Origin: Amorphus coralli DSM 19760
GTDB lineage: Bacteria > Pseudomonadota > Alphaproteobacteria > Rhizobiales > Amorphaceae
Assembly (NCBI RefSeq): GCF_000374525.1
Contig: NZ_KB894574.1
Span: 372,001-436,000 of the forward strand
DNA length: 64,000 bases
Reading direction: 5' to 3'
The notes under the pieces were generated by a model. The model searched no databases. It saw only the letters and a program-made list of their open reading frames with translations, and was not told the origin of the DNA. The position numbers were made by a program, and so were the translations under genes. This document shows, in pieces, positions 52,929-62,392 of this stretch; positions within the stretch are counted from its first letter, which is position 1, and each line of letters starts with the position of its first letter.

Positions 52929-54506
52929 ATGACCCGTTCGGCCCCGCCCCACCCGTTGCGCCACAGGCTCGTCCTGCCGGCCGCCTGCGCCCTGCTCGTG
53001 GCGGGCAGCGCCGTGCTGGCCGCCGCCGGATCCACCGCGCCCGGTCCGCTCCCCGGCCTGCCCACCACCCGCACCGACCTGACACCGAAGGACCGCGCCC
53101 GGGTGGAGGCCGTGACCCGGCCGGCGACCGCGTTTTCCGGGCCGGAGACCTTCGAGCGCATGTCGGGCGGCGCCGCCACCTCCACCGCGCGCGTCGGCAT
53201 CAACTCCTTCTCCGACTTTTCCGCGAACCTGAGTTTCGAGGGCGAGCAGGACTTCAAGCTCGGCAACGGCCTGTTCAAGAAGGTCTGGGTGCCGTCGCCG
53301 TCCTCCACCCAGGCCTCCGACGGGCTCGGTCCGCTATACAACGCGCGCTCCTGCCAGCGCTGCCACCTGAAGGACGGGCGCGGCCACCCGCCGGCCGGCC
53401 CCGACGATGCCGCCACCTCCATGTTCCTGCGCCTGTCGGTGCCGCCGAAGACCGAGGCCGAGCACGCCGCGCTCGCCGCCCGCGACCTCGTGTTCATTCC
53501 CGAACCGACCTATGGCGGCCAGTTGCAGGACTTTGCCGCGCCCGGCATGCCCATCGAGGGCACCATGCGGATCGACTACGCGGAGATCCCGGTCACGCTT
53601 GGAGGCGGCGAGACGGTCAGCCTGCGCAAGCCCACCTACTCCGTCGCCGATCTCGGCTACGGCCCGATGGACCCGGACGTGATGCTGTCGCCCCGAGTGG
53701 CCTCGCCGATGATCGGGCTGGGGCTCCTGGAGGCGATCCACCCGGCCGACATCCTCGCCCACGCCGACCCCGACGACGCCGACGGCGACGGCATCTCCGG
53801 CCGGCCGAACATCGTGCGCGATCCCTTCACCGGCGACCTGACGCTGGGCCGCTTCGGCTGGAAGGCCTCGATGCCGGACGTCCGCACCCAGTCGGCCAAC
53901 GCCTTTTCCGGCGACATCGGCATTTCCACGCCGGACGTCCCCGACCCGTGGGGCGACTGCACGGAAAACCAGGCCGAATGCATCGAACGGCCCACCGGCG
54001 TCCAGCACCGGCTTGGCGACACCGAGGCGCCGGACCCGATCATGGAGCTCGTCTCCTTCTACTCGCGCAACCTGGCCGTGCCGGCGCGGCGCGATGTCGA
54101 CGACCCGGCGGTGCTTGAGGGCAAGCGGCTCTTCTACGAGGCCGGCTGCGCCGTCTGCCATGTGCCGAAATTCGTCACCCGCCGCGACGCGGAGCAGGAA
54201 GAGCTCCGCTTCCAGCTCATCTGGCCCTACACCGACATGCTGCTGCACGACATGGGCGAGGGGCTGGCCGACGGCCGGCCGGTTGGCGAGGCGAGCGGCC
54301 GGGAATGGCGCACCGCCCCGCTCTGGGGGATCGGACTGACGGAAACCGTCAGCGGCCACACCTTCTTCCTGCACGACGGCCGGGCGCGGAACCTGACCGA
54401 GGCGATCCTCTGGCACGGCGGCGAGGCGCAGGCCTCCCGCGATGCCTTCGCCGCCATGCCGCCGGATGACCGCGCCGCCCTGATCTCGTTCCTGGAGTCG
54501 CTCTGA
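52929..54506 (+). CDS. Di-heme c-type oxidoreductase, DUF1111 family
   Basis: 525 residues from the ATG at 52929 (a TTG at 52917 is also in frame). An N-terminal signal or anchor (LVLPAACALLVAGSAVLAAA) leads to a periplasmic protein with two haem attachment motifs, CQRCH (about residue 142) and CAVCH (about residue 415). The DGRGHPP loop after the first motif and the DADGDGISGRPN calcium-type loop are family features. DUF1111 proteins are put near bacterial di-haem peroxidases, but the substrate is unknown. It is flanked by two imelysin genes and overlaps the second as TGATG, suggesting that haem redox chemistry accompanies iron capture. Confidence 0.92.
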   Translation: MTRSAPPHPLRHRLVLPAACALLVAGSAVLAAAGSTAPGPLPGLPTTRTDLTPKDRARVEAVTRPATAFSGPETFERMSGGAATSTARVGINSFSDFSANLSFEGEQDFKLGNGLFKKVWVPSPSSTQASDGLGPLYNARSCQRCHLKDGRGHPPAGPDDAATSMFLRLSVPPKTEAEHAALAARDLVFIPEPTYGGQLQDFAAPGMPIEGTMRIDYAEIPVTLGGGETVSLRKPTYSVADLGYGPMDPDVMLSPRVASPMIGLGLLEAIHPADILAHADPDDADGDGISGRPNIVRDPFTGDLTLGRFGWKASMPDVRTQSANAFSGDIGISTPDVPDPWGDCTENQAECIERPTGVQHRLGDTEAPDPIMELVSFYSRNLAVPARRDVDDPAVLEGKRLFYEAGCAVCHVPKFVTRRDAEQEELRFQLIWPYTDMLLHDMGEGLADGRPVGEASGREWRTAPLWGIGLTETVSGHTFFLHDGRARNLTEAILWHGGEAQASRDAFAAMPPDDRAALISFLESL

Positions 54507-55633
54507 TGCCCCGATCCCGACTTCGCACTGTCCATTGCACGCTCTCCGCCCTGCCGGCGCTGCTGCTGGCCACAGCGCTCGCCGCGCCCGCCGCGGCGCA
54601 GGAGCAGCGCCAGCCGGTGGCCTTCAAGCCGATCCTGGAGCGGATCGTCGCCGACGTGGTGGAACCCTCCTACGACCGGCTGGTGGAGGCCGCTGAGGCC
54701 GAGCGCGACGCGGTGGCCGCCCTGTGCGAAGCGCCCGGCGACGACGCGCTGGCCGCCGCCCGGGACGGCTTCGCCGACCTGGTGCTCGCCTTTTCCGCCG
54801 TGGAGCCCTACCGGTTCGGCCCGGCCCGCGAGGACAACCGGTTCGAGAAGCTGTTCTTCTGGCCCGACCGGCGCGGCATCGGTCTGCGCCAGGTGCAGGG
54901 GCTGCTCGCCGAGGAAGATCCGTCTGCCACCGCGGTGGACACGCTGCGCGACAAGAGCGTCGCCGTGCAGGGGCTCCTCGCCCTCGACTACGTGCTATCC
55001 GACGACGACGCGGACGTGCTCGCCGAAACGCCGGCCGGCTATCGCTGCGCCTACGCCGAGGCCATCGCCGGTGCGATCCTGACCACCGCGACGGAAATCC
55101 GCGACGGCTGGATCGGCCCGGACGGCTACGGCGCGCTGATGATGGCCGCCGGACCGGACAACCCGGTCTTCCGCAGCCACGGCGAGGCGGTGCAGGAGTT
55201 CCTCGAGGCCGGCCGCGAACAGCTGCAGGTGGTCGGGGCGATGAAGATCGCCGCGATCATCGGCGAGACGCCGAAGAAGGCCCGGCCGAAACTCGCCCCC
55301 TTCTGGCGCTCCGGCCTGGTGCTGGCCTCGCTGCAGGCAAACCTGGAGGCCGTCGAGGCGCTCCAGGAGGGAGGCGGCATCGCCGAGGCGCTGCCCGAGG
55401 ATGAGGCCTTCAACGCCGATTCCCTTTCCTTCCAGCTGGGCGAGGCGGCCGGCGTGTTCGCGGCGCTGGAGGCCGACGGACGGGACTGGATCGAACTGGC
55501 CAAGGACCCGGGGGCGCACGACCGGCTGAGCTATTCCGCGATCCCGGTCGCCGGCGCGCTCACCATCCTCGCCGACCGCTACCCGGCGGCGCTGGGCCTG
55601 ACCCTCGGCTTCAACTCGCTGGATGGAGACTGA
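54506..55633 (+). CDS. Second imelysin family protein
   Basis: 375 residues with a signal peptide (LSALPALLLATALAAPAAA). It is diverged from the first imelysin. The first domain contains AVEPYRFGPAREDNRFEKLFFWPDRRGIGLRQV, the equivalent of the YRFGN region, and ALDYVLSDDDAD takes the place of the usual GxHxxE motif: the His and Glu of that motif are absent. This split, one canonical and one divergent imelysin around a DUF1111 protein, is typical of such clusters. The start overlaps the DUF1111 stop. Confidence 0.88.
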   Translation: MPRSRLRTVHCTLSALPALLLATALAAPAAAQEQRQPVAFKPILERIVADVVEPSYDRLVEAAEAERDAVAALCEAPGDDALAAARDGFADLVLAFSAVEPYRFGPAREDNRFEKLFFWPDRRGIGLRQVQGLLAEEDPSATAVDTLRDKSVAVQGLLALDYVLSDDDADVLAETPAGYRCAYAEAIAGAILTTATEIRDGWIGPDGYGALMMAAGPDNPVFRSHGEAVQEFLEAGREQLQVVGAMKIAAIIGETPKKARPKLAPFWRSGLVLASLQANLEAVEALQEGGGIAEALPEDEAFNADSLSFQLGEAAGVFAALEADGRDWIELAKDPGAHDRLSYSAIPVAGALTILADRYPAALGLTLGFNSLDGD

Positions 55634-55801
55634 AGGACTCTCAGGAAAGGGGGAACCGGTTGTCCGAAGGTGCGCCGAAAGATCATCAGACCGCCCTCTT
55701 CACCGTTTAACCGACCTGACCGCCTCGAACCAGACAGACTGACGACCCCTCAGGATCATGACCCAGGGGCCGCCGGACCACCCCGGACCCGGAGCCTCCC
55801 G

Positions 55802-56884
55802 ATGCACATCAGCCGCCGCACCCTGCTGGCCTCTCTCGCCGCCTTCGGCGCGACGCCGCTCTGCCCGATGGCCCGGGCCGACGGCATGCCGGCCCTCGTC
55901 GCCTGCCGCCGCGAGCGCGACGGCAGCCACACCGCCTGCGTCTTCGATCTCGACGGCAATATCCTGTTCTCCGAGCCGCTGGAACGGCGCGGTCACGACG
56001 CGGCCATCGCGCCGGACCGCTCCACCGCCATCGTCTTCGCCCGCCGGCCGGACCGGTTTGCCATGGTGCTGGATCTGGTCGCGCGCCGGCGTGTGCTGGT
56101 CTTCACCCCGCCGGAGGACCGCCATTTCTACGGCCACGGCTTCTTCTCCGCCGATGGCCGCATCCTCTACGCCACGGAGAACGACTTCGACGGCGAGCGC
56201 GGCGTCATCGGGCTCTACGACGCCACCGATGGCTACCGGCGCATCGGCGAGTTCGACGCCGGCGGCATCGGCCCGCACCAGGCGATGCTGATGTCCGACG
56301 GGCGCACCATCGCCATCGCCAATGGCGGGCTCGCCACCCATCCGGACTTCCCGCGCATGAAGCTCAACCTCGCGACCATGGAGCCGTGCCTGGCCTATCT
56401 CGACGCGGAAACCGGCGACCTGGTGGACCGGGCGGTGCTGCCGGCTGCCTACCGGCAGATGTCGATCCGCCACCTGACGGAGGCCGGAGACGGCTCGATC
56501 TGGTTCGGCGGCCAGTATGAGGGGCCGGTCACCGACGCGGTGGAGCTGGTGGGCAGTCACGCGCGCGGCGGCGAGGCGCGCACCGTGTCCGCCCCGCCCC
56601 AGGTCTACCGGCACATGAACCACTATATCGGCGCCATGGCGACCAGCCCGGACGGCGGCCGCGTCGCCTCCACCAGTCCGCGCGGCGGCTCCATGGCGGT
56701 GTTCGACGTGGCCACCCGGCAGGTGCTGGCCGACCGCGACGTGCCGGACACGTGCGGGCTCGCCGGCTACGGCGACGGCTTCGCCTATACCGACGGCCGC
56801 GGCCATTTCTGGCGCGACGGCCGGCTGGTGCGCGCGGACGACGGCATCGCCTGGGACAACCACATCGCCACCGTCAGGCTGTGA
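55802..56884 (+). CDS. DUF1513 family periplasmic beta-propeller-like protein
   Basis: 360 residues. A twin-arginine-like signal (HISRRTLLASLAAFG, cut near ARA at about residue 26) is followed by repeated blade-like segments (for example VFDLDGNILFSEPL, ILYATENDFDGERGVIGLYD and MAVFDVATRQVLADRDVP). DUF1513 proteins regularly close imelysin/DUF1111 clusters; the function is unknown, and Tat export hints at a folded or cofactor-bearing protein. It starts 168 bases after the second imelysin gene. Confidence 0.92.
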   Translation: MHISRRTLLASLAAFGATPLCPMARADGMPALVACRRERDGSHTACVFDLDGNILFSEPLERRGHDAAIAPDRSTAIVFARRPDRFAMVLDLVARRRVLVFTPPEDRHFYGHGFFSADGRILYATENDFDGERGVIGLYDATDGYRRIGEFDAGGIGPHQAMLMSDGRTIAIANGGLATHPDFPRMKLNLATMEPCLAYLDAETGDLVDRAVLPAAYRQMSIRHLTEAGDGSIWFGGQYEGPVTDAVELVGSHARGGEARTVSAPPQVYRHMNHYIGAMATSPDGGRVASTSPRGGSMAVFDVATRQVLADRDVPDTCGLAGYGDGFAYTDGRGHFWRDGRLVRADDGIAWDNHIATVRL

Positions 56885-56886
56885 CC

Positions 56887-56916
56887 ACGCCGGCGCAATA
56901 AAGAGCGGGCCGGCGT
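56887..56916 (+). terminator. Possible terminator of the imelysin cluster
   Basis: ACGCCGGC (56887-56894) pairs with GCCGGCGT (56909-56916) around a 14-base loop, followed by TTCTC. No full T run is present. It follows the DUF1513 stop directly. Confidence 0.45.
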
Positions 56917-57060
56917 TCTCAAGATGCTGACGCCGGCCGTCGGCGCCGTCCCATCTTTTCCGAAAATCCCTCGCCCTCTGACCGACCGCCGCCGTGCGCG
57001 CGGCGACGTCTCCCGCTTTGCCTTGAGCGGCGGCATCTGCGCGTCTTCTGAGACGGGTGA

Positions 57061-57089
57061 TTGACGCTTTAGGACAACCGTCCTATAGA
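57061..57089 (+). promoter_or_regulatory. Promoter of the tetR-family gene with an embedded operator
   Basis: TTGACG (57061-57066) and TATAGA (57084-57089) are 17 bases apart. Between and touching them is the perfect palindrome TAGGAC-AACC-GTCCTA (57070-57085), so a bound repressor would block polymerase directly: an autoregulated promoter. Confidence 0.72.
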
Positions 57090-57124
57090 TTTCGATCACA
57101 GATGGAATCGAGGCGCTTCACCCA

Positions 57125-57721
57125 ATGCTTGCCGCATCCACCCGCGATCAGATCATCACGGAAGCCGATACGCTTTTTTACGAAAGCGGATTCGAGGCGA
57201 CCTCGTTTTCCGACATCGCCTCGGCGGTGGGTATTTCGCGCGGCAACTTCTATTACCACTTCAAATCGAAGGACGAGATCCTCGACGCGGTCATTGCGCG
57301 CAGGCTCGTCTCGACCCGGGAGATGCTGGAGCGCTGGGAAGCGGAGACGACCGATCCCCGGGAGAGGATCATGAGCTTCTTCCGCATCCTTCTGGTCAAT
57401 CGCACGAAGATCATGGCGTTCGGCTGCCCTGTCGGCACCCTGTGCGCGGAGCTTGCCAAGCTCGACCACATGGCGCGCGGCCGCGCCGAGGACATCCTTG
57501 CCCTCTTTCGCGACTGGCTGGAGGGCCAGTTCCGGGCCCTCGGCCATGGAGAAGACGAGGCAAACGATTTCGCCCTGCACGTGCTCATGCGCTCGCAGGG
57601 CCTCGCGATCCTGGCCAGCGCTTTTCGCGACGCGGACTACGTCCGCAAGGAGGTCGACGACCTCGCGGACTGGCTCGACCGACTTCCCGCGCCCGGCGGG
57701 CAAACCTCAACCCGGAGATGA
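57125..57721 (+). CDS. TetR/AcrR family transcriptional regulator
   Basis: 198 residues. The N-terminal helix-turn-helix is typical (TRDQIITEADTLFYESGFEATSFSDIASAVGISRGNFYYHFKSKDEIL, residues 6-53). The ligand domain holds two Cys in FGCPVGTLCAEL (about residues 99-106), in the region where the redox/electrophile sensor NemR carries its reactive Cys, so electrophile sensing is possible. It leads a likely operon with the YciI-like and tag genes, behind a palindrome-containing promoter. Confidence 0.92.
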   Translation: MLAASTRDQIITEADTLFYESGFEATSFSDIASAVGISRGNFYYHFKSKDEILDAVIARRLVSTREMLERWEAETTDPRERIMSFFRILLVNRTKIMAFGCPVGTLCAELAKLDHMARGRAEDILALFRDWLEGQFRALGHGEDEANDFALHVLMRSQGLAILASAFRDADYVRKEVDDLADWLDRLPAPGGQTSTRR

Positions 57722-57725
57722 GGGC

Positions 57726-58013
57726 ATGTTCATCGTCTTTCTGACGTTTTCCGACAACAAGGCCGCAGCCCCGCAGTTCATGGACGGCCACAACGCGTGG
57801 ATCGCCGAAGGCTTCGACGCCGGCGTGTTCCTCTGCACGGGCTCGCTGAGGCCAGCCGCCGGCGGCGTGGTCATCGCCCACGGCGAGAGCCGGGAGGCCC
57901 TGGAAGCACGCCTCGACGCCGATCCCTTCGTCGTCCACGACGTGGTCAAGACCGAGATCCGCGAAATTGCACCGGGCCGGACCGTTCCCGCGCTCGATTT
58001 CCTCACGGCGTGA
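57726..58013 (+). CDS. YciI-like protein
   Basis: 95 residues forming the ferredoxin-like dimer fold of the YCII domain. The family's His-Asp region appears as MDGHNAWIAEGFDAG near residue 19, and the C-terminal half follows the pattern LEARLDADPFVVHDVVKTEIREI. No catalytic function is established for the family. It starts 4 bases after the tetR stop and ends 3 bases before tag, so it is part of the same transcript. Confidence 0.88.
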   Translation: MFIVFLTFSDNKAAAPQFMDGHNAWIAEGFDAGVFLCTGSLRPAAGGVVIAHGESREALEARLDADPFVVHDVVKTEIREIAPGRTVPALDFLTA

Positions 58014-58016
58014 ACC

Positions 58017-58625
58017 GTGGCCGGCACGATCGCCGGGCCCGATGGCCAGCCGCGCTGCGCGTGGTGTGCCGCTGCGCCGGAATTCCTGGACTATCACGAC
58101 CGGGAATGGGGGTTTCCCGTCGCCGATGACGTGCGCCTGTTCGAAAAGCTGTCGCTGGAGAGCTTCCAGTCGGGTTTAAGCTGGCGCACCATCCTGGCCA
58201 AGCGGGGCGGCTTCGGGGCCGCCTTCGCCGGATTCGACTTCACGGCCATTGCCGATTTCGACGAAACCGACGTCGCCCGCCTGCTGGCGGACGCAGGCAT
58301 CGTGCGCCATCGCGGCAAGATCGAGGCCGTGATCAACAATGCCCGCCGCGCCTGCGAAATGGTCGCCGAGGAAGGATCCCTCGCAGCTTTCGTCTGGCGT
58401 TACGAGCCAACGCCGGATGCGCTTGCGGCGCCACAGACCGCCTCGACATCGGCGGCATCGCACGCCCTCTCCAAGGAGTTGAAACGGCGCGGCTGGCGCT
58501 TCGTGGGCCCGACCACGGTCTACGCGTTCATGCAGGCGATGGGGCTGATCAACGATCACGCCGAAGGATGCGCGCTGCGCCCCGACGTGGCCCGCGCCCG
58601 GGAAGCCTTCCGGAAGCCCGTGTGA
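58017..58625 (+). CDS. tag: DNA-3-methyladenine glycosylase I
   Basis: 202 residues from a GTG start. Tag excises 3-methyladenine from alkylated DNA. The N-terminal zinc-linked region RCAWCAAAPEFLDYHDREWGFPVADD and the helix-hairpin region GLSWRTILAKRGGFGAAFAGFD are characteristic; the C-terminal zinc-ligand His lies in LINDHAEGCALR. Its place behind a TetR regulator suggests induction by an alkylating or electrophilic compound. It ends 12 bases from the convergent sitD-like gene. Confidence 0.95.
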   Translation: MAGTIAGPDGQPRCAWCAAAPEFLDYHDREWGFPVADDVRLFEKLSLESFQSGLSWRTILAKRGGFGAAFAGFDFTAIADFDETDVARLLADAGIVRHRGKIEAVINNARRACEMVAEEGSLAAFVWRYEPTPDALAAPQTASTSAASHALSKELKRRGWRFVGPTTVYAFMQAMGLINDHAEGCALRPDVARAREAFRKPV

Positions 58626-58637
58626 CCGGCGCCGTCA

Positions 58638-59492
58638 CTACCCCTCCCCACCCGCCACGGCCTTCCGCTCCGCCCGGGCGGTGCGGACGCTGGACCAGGC
58701 GAAGGCGGCGACGAAGGCGATGGTCATCAGCAGCACGATGGTCGGCGCCGGGGCGCTGTCGATGAAGAAGCTCGCATAGACGCCGGCAAAGGACGCCGCC
58801 GTGCCGATGGCGACGGACAGCGCCAGCATCGCGCCGAACGAGCGGGTCAGCAGGAAGGCGATGGCGCCGGGCGAGATCAGCATGGCGATGGCCAGTATGA
58901 TGCCCACGGCCTTGAGCGCGCCGACGATTGTCAGCGACAGGATCGCCAGCAGCCCGTAATGCAGCACGCGGACCGGCAGGCCGACGGCGCGGGCCTGGGC
59001 CGGGTCGAAGGCATGCAGCAGCAGGTCGCGCCACTTCAGCACGATGAGGCCGCCGCAGACGGCCGCGATGAGGCCGGTCTCGGCGATGTCGCCCCAGCCG
59101 ACGCCCAGCATGTCGCCGAACAGGATGTGGTCGAGGTGCACGTCGGACTGGATCTTGGTGTAGAGCACGATGCCCAGCCCGAACATGCCGGAGAAGACCA
59201 CGCCCATCACCGTGTCCTGCTTGATGCGGCTGTTCTCCTTCAGGAAGCCGGTCGCCAGCGCGCAGACCATGCCGGCGGCGAAGGCGCCGACACCGAGCGG
59301 CACCTTGACGATGTAGGCGAGCACCACGCCGGGCAGCACGGCGTGGGAGACCGCGTCGCCCATGAGCGACCAGCCCTTGAGCACCAGGAAGCAGGAGAGC
59401 AGCGACGCCGGCAGCGCCACCAGCACGGAGATGATCAGCGCGTTGCGCATGAACTCGAACTGGAAGGGAAGCAGCAGGGCCTCGGGGCTCAT
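58638..59492 (-). CDS. sitD: Mn/Fe ABC transporter permease 2 (SitD-like)
   Basis: 284 residues with about eight membrane helices. An ABC-3 family permease: LVLKGWSLMGDAVSHAVLPGVVLAY near the N-terminus and AIAMLISPGAIAFLLTRSF near residue 215 are the family marks. The ATG at 59492 overlaps the sitC stop (ATGA). An open frame extends upstream across sitC but is not coding. Last gene of the operon. Confidence 0.93.
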   Translation of the reverse strand: MSPEALLLPFQFEFMRNALIISVLVALPASLLSCFLVLKGWSLMGDAVSHAVLPGVVLAYIVKVPLGVGAFAAGMVCALATGFLKENSRIKQDTVMGVVFSGMFGLGIVLYTKIQSDVHLDHILFGDMLGVGWGDIAETGLIAAVCGGLIVLKWRDLLLHAFDPAQARAVGLPVRVLHYGLLAILSLTIVGALKAVGIILAIAMLISPGAIAFLLTRSFGAMLALSVAIGTAASFAGVYASFFIDSAPAPTIVLLMTIAFVAAFAWSSVRTARAERKAVAGGEG

Positions 59493-60349
59493 GCGGCCTC
59501 CCTGATCGCTTCGGCGGCGCGGCGCCTGGCCGCCAGAATGCCGTGCTTGGGCGCGAACACGAAGGCGGTCAGAAACACCAGCGTTTGCAGGACGACGATG
59601 ATGCCGCCGGTGGCGCCGTCGAGATAGTAGCTGGCATAGGCCCCCACCGCGCTGGTCAGCGCGCCGATGGCGACGGAGATCACCAGCAGGCGCGGAAAAC
59701 GGTCGGTGAGCAGATAGGCGGTGGCGCCGGGCGTCACCACCATGGCGATGACCAGGAAGGCGCCCACCGTCTGCAGGGCGGCGACGGTGGAGGCGGACAG
59801 CAGCGTGAAGAACAGCAGCTTCAGGGCCGTCGGATTGAGGCCGATGGAGCGGGCGTGGTTCTCGTCGAAGAAGGTGACCATCAGGTCCTTCCACTTGAGA
59901 AGCAGGATCGCCAGCGAGACAAAGCCGATCAGCGCCAGCTGGATCGTGTCTGACGGCGTGATGGCGAGGATGTTGCCGAGCACGATGGTCTGGATGTTCA
60001 CCGAAGCCGGCGACAGCGACACCATGAACAGGCCGAGCCCGAAGAAGGAGGTGAAGATCAGCCCGATGATGGCGTCCTCCTTCAGCCGGGTGCGCTGGTT
60101 GAGGAACAGCATCGCGGCCGCCGCGAGCCCGCCGGAGAAGAAGGCGCCGACGGAAAAGGGCAGGCCGAGCATGTAGGCGCCGGCGACGCCGGGCACGATG
60201 GAGTGGGAGAGCGCGTCGCCGATCAGCGACCAGCCCTTCAGCATCAGGTAGGCGGAGAGGAAGGCGCAGACGGCACCCACCAGCGCCGACACCCAGATGG
60301 CGTTGACCATGTAGCCGTAGCCGAAGGGCTGGACGAGGAGGTCGATCAC
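59489..60349 (-). CDS. sitC: Mn/Fe ABC transporter permease 1 (SitC-like)
   Basis: 286 residues, ABC-3 family, about eight helices. [27 protein letters not shown] and [21 protein letters not shown] match the SitC/MntB type. It overlaps sitB at the start and sitD at the stop, both as ATGA, so the ATPase and the two permeases are translationally coupled. Confidence 0.93.
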   Translation of the reverse strand: MIDLLVQPFGYGYMVNAIWVSALVGAVCAFLSAYLMLKGWSLIGDALSHSIVPGVAGAYMLGLPFSVGAFFSGGLAAAAMLFLNQRTRLKEDAIIGLIFTSFFGLGLFMVSLSPASVNIQTIVLGNILAITPSDTIQLALIGFVSLAILLLKWKDLMVTFFDENHARSIGLNPTALKLLFFTLLSASTVAALQTVGAFLVIAMVVTPGATAYLLTDRFPRLLVISVAIGALTSAVGAYASYYLDGATGGIIVVLQTLVFLTAFVFAPKHGILAARRRAAEAIREAA

Positions 60350-61248
60350 GACCGCAGGCCTCCCTCCGGCGCGACAGGATCGACCTCGTCGCCATAGACC
60401 ACGAAGGGGCGCTCGTCGTCGGTGATGACGCCGACGGCACGCGGCGCGCCGGCCGCCGCCTCGCCGAGCACGAAGTGGCGTAGCACGCCGCCGAAGGCCT
60501 TCTCCAGATTGTCCTGGGTGAAGACGTCCGCCGTCGGCCCATGGGCGAGCACGGTGTTCTTGAGCAGGACGGTGCGGTCGCAGAATTCCGGCACGGAGCC
60601 GAGATTGTGGGTGGAGACCAGCATCACCCGGCCCTCCTCGCGCAGCGCCTTGAGAAGCCGGATGATCGCCTCCTCCGTCTTCACGTCGACGCCGGTGAAC
60701 GGCTCGTCGAGGAGGATGACGCGGCCGTCCTGGGCCAGCGCCCGGGCCAGGAACACGCGCTTGCGCTGGCCGCCGGAGAGCTCGCCGATCTGGCGGTGGC
60801 GGAAGTCGGCCATGTTGACCCGGGCCAGCGCTTCGGTGACCGCCCTGCGGTCGGCCGCCGACGGGATGCGCAGCAGGTTCATGTGGCCGTAGCGACCCAT
60901 CATGACCACGTCCTCCACGAGGACGGGGAAGTTCCAGTCCACCTCCTCCGCCTGCGGCACGTAGGCGATGAGGTTCTGTTTCAGCGCGCGATGGACGCTC
61001 TGGCCGAGCACGGAGATCTCGCCCTTCGAGACGCGCACGAAGCCCATGATCGCCTTGAACAGCGTCGACTTGCCGGAGCCGTTGACGCCGACCAGCGCGG
61101 TGATCGTACCCGTGGGGATGGCGAAGCTGGCCTCGCGCAGCGCCGTGTGGCCGTTGCGATAGGTGACGGTCACGTCGGAGACGGCGATCCCCTCGCCGTC
61201 TCCTGCGTCCCCGTCGGATGATTTCGCCGGTGTCAGCGCGTCAAGCAT
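60346..61248 (-). CDS. sitB: Mn/Fe ABC transporter ATP-binding protein (SitB-like)
   Basis: 300 residues. Walker A is GVNGSGKST, the signature [15 protein letters not shown] and Walker [14 protein letters not shown]. The segment [24 protein letters not shown] is typical of Mn/Zn/Fe chelate importers. The start overlaps the end of sitA by 16 bases. Confidence 0.95.
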   Translation of the reverse strand: MLDALTPAKSSDGDAGDGEGIAVSDVTVTYRNGHTALREASFAIPTGTITALVGVNGSGKSTLFKAIMGFVRVSKGEISVLGQSVHRALKQNLIAYVPQAEEVDWNFPVLVEDVVMMGRYGHMNLLRIPSAADRRAVTEALARVNMADFRHRQIGELSGGQRKRVFLARALAQDGRVILLDEPFTGVDVKTEEAIIRLLKALREEGRVMLVSTHNLGSVPEFCDRTVLLKNTVLAHGPTADVFTQDNLEKAFGGVLRHFVLGEAAAGAPRAVGVITDDERPFVVYGDEVDPVAPEGGLRS

Positions 61249-62147
61249 GAAGCGATGGTGCCCGCTGTTGTCTTTAGAAGTTCTATATAGGTCGGAACCG
61301 GCCCGTCGGGATCGCTCAGCGAGTCCACGTAGAGCACGCCGCCATAGGTCGCGCCCGTTTCCCGAGCCACCTGCTCGGCCGGCTTGGCCGACACCGTGCT
61401 CTCGGAGAAGACGCAGGTGATGTCGTTCTCGCGGACCGTGTCGATCAGCCGGCGCACCTGCTGCGGCGTGCCCTGCTGGTCGGCGTTGATCGGCCAGAGA
61501 TAAAGCTCCTTGAGGCCGAAATCGCGGGCCAGGTAGGAGAACGCCCCCTCGCTGGTGACCAGCCAGCGCCGGTCTTCCGGAATGGCCGCCAGCTCCTCGC
61601 GGATCGGATCGATGGCGTCCCGGATCTCCTGCTTGTAGACCTCCGCGTTGGCCTCGTAGAGGGCGGCGTTGTCGGGATCGTTGGCGATGAAGGCGTCGCG
61701 GATGTTGTCGACATAGACGAGTGCCCCGTCCGGAGACATCCAGGCATGCGGGTTCGGCTTGCCGCTGTAAGGCCCCTCGCCGATGCTCATCGGCTCGATG
61801 CCGTCGGAAACGGTTGCACTCGGCACGTCGCGCAGGTTGCGGAAGAATTTCTCGAACCAGCGCTCCAGGTTCAGCCCGTTCCAGAGGATCAAATCGGCAT
61901 CCTGGGCCTTCAGGATGTCGCCGGGCGTCGGCTGGTAGTTGTGAATCTCCGCCCCCGGCTTGGTGATGGACACGACCTCGGCCGTGTCGCCGGCGACGTT
62001 CTGGGCCATGTCGGCGATGACGGTGAACGTCGTCGCCGCCTTGAAGCCGTCGTCCGCGCGCGCCGGCACTCCCGCCAGGACCCCCACGAAAACGCCCGCC
62101 GATAGGATCCGGGCTGCCAGCCCGATCACCCTGTTTCCGCTCGACAT
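61233..62147 (-). CDS. sitA: Mn/Fe ABC transporter substrate-binding protein (SitA-like)
   Basis: 304 residues from the ATG at 62147, which has an AGGAG site 5 bases upstream; the frame is open to 62330 without support. The signal peptide ends near ARA ([13 protein letters not shown]). Cluster A-I metal ligands can be picked out: His in [11 protein letters not shown], His in [10 protein letters not shown], Glu in [14 protein letters not shown] and Asp in [11 protein letters not shown]. This set fits Mn(II)/Fe(II) import rather than zinc, as there is no His-rich loop. First gene of sitABCD, divergent from modABC. Confidence 0.94.
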   Translation of the reverse strand: MSSGNRVIGLAARILSAGVFVGVLAGVPARADDGFKAATTFTVIADMAQNVAGDTAEVVSITKPGAEIHNYQPTPGDILKAQDADLILWNGLNLERWFEKFFRNLRDVPSATVSDGIEPMSIGEGPYSGKPNPHAWMSPDGALVYVDNIRDAFIANDPDNAALYEANAEVYKQEIRDAIDPIREELAAIPEDRRWLVTSEGAFSYLARDFGLKELYLWPINADQQGTPQQVRRLIDTVRENDITCVFSESTVSAKPAEQVARETGATYGGVLYVDSLSDPDGPVPTYIELLKTTAGTIASCLTR

Positions 62148-62211
62148 GTGCGCTCCTCTAGCAATGCGCGTTTCAGTTGCTGTGGCAGGTGTAGCGCATC
62201 GGCCGCCAACA

Positions 62212-62234
62212 TTGCAACTGCGAATTAATTGCAA
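62212..62234 (-). promoter_or_regulatory. Possible Mur (manganese) operator of sitABCD
   Basis: Two TTGCAA elements (62212-62217 and 62229-62234) flank a near-palindrome GCGAATTAATTGC, 65-87 bases upstream of sitA. Mur-responsive sequences before rhizobial sit genes are also TGCAA-rich, but the match to a consensus is by memory and approximate. Confidence 0.42.
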
Positions 62235-62352
62235 GAAAGAAAATGTCGCGGCTTCGCCGTGTTGCGGGCCGCCGCGCAGGGAACGCATCCGCGAGCCTAC
62301 GGATCCTTCGCTTCCGCGCCGTCTTGCCAAGGCCGGGTGCGGTGACTACCGT

Positions 62353-62376
62353 CGCTATATTCCTTTAGATATAGCG
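62353..62376 (+). promoter_or_regulatory. ModE-like operator of modABC
   Basis: CGCTATAT (62353-62360), 8 bases, ATATAGCG (62369-62376): a perfect inverted repeat 17 bases before the modA ATG, in the style of the ModE molybdate-repressor box (CGnTATAT arms). It would overlap the promoter or the transcription start. Confidence 0.72.
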
Positions 62377-62392
62377 AAGGGGCGGAGACGAC

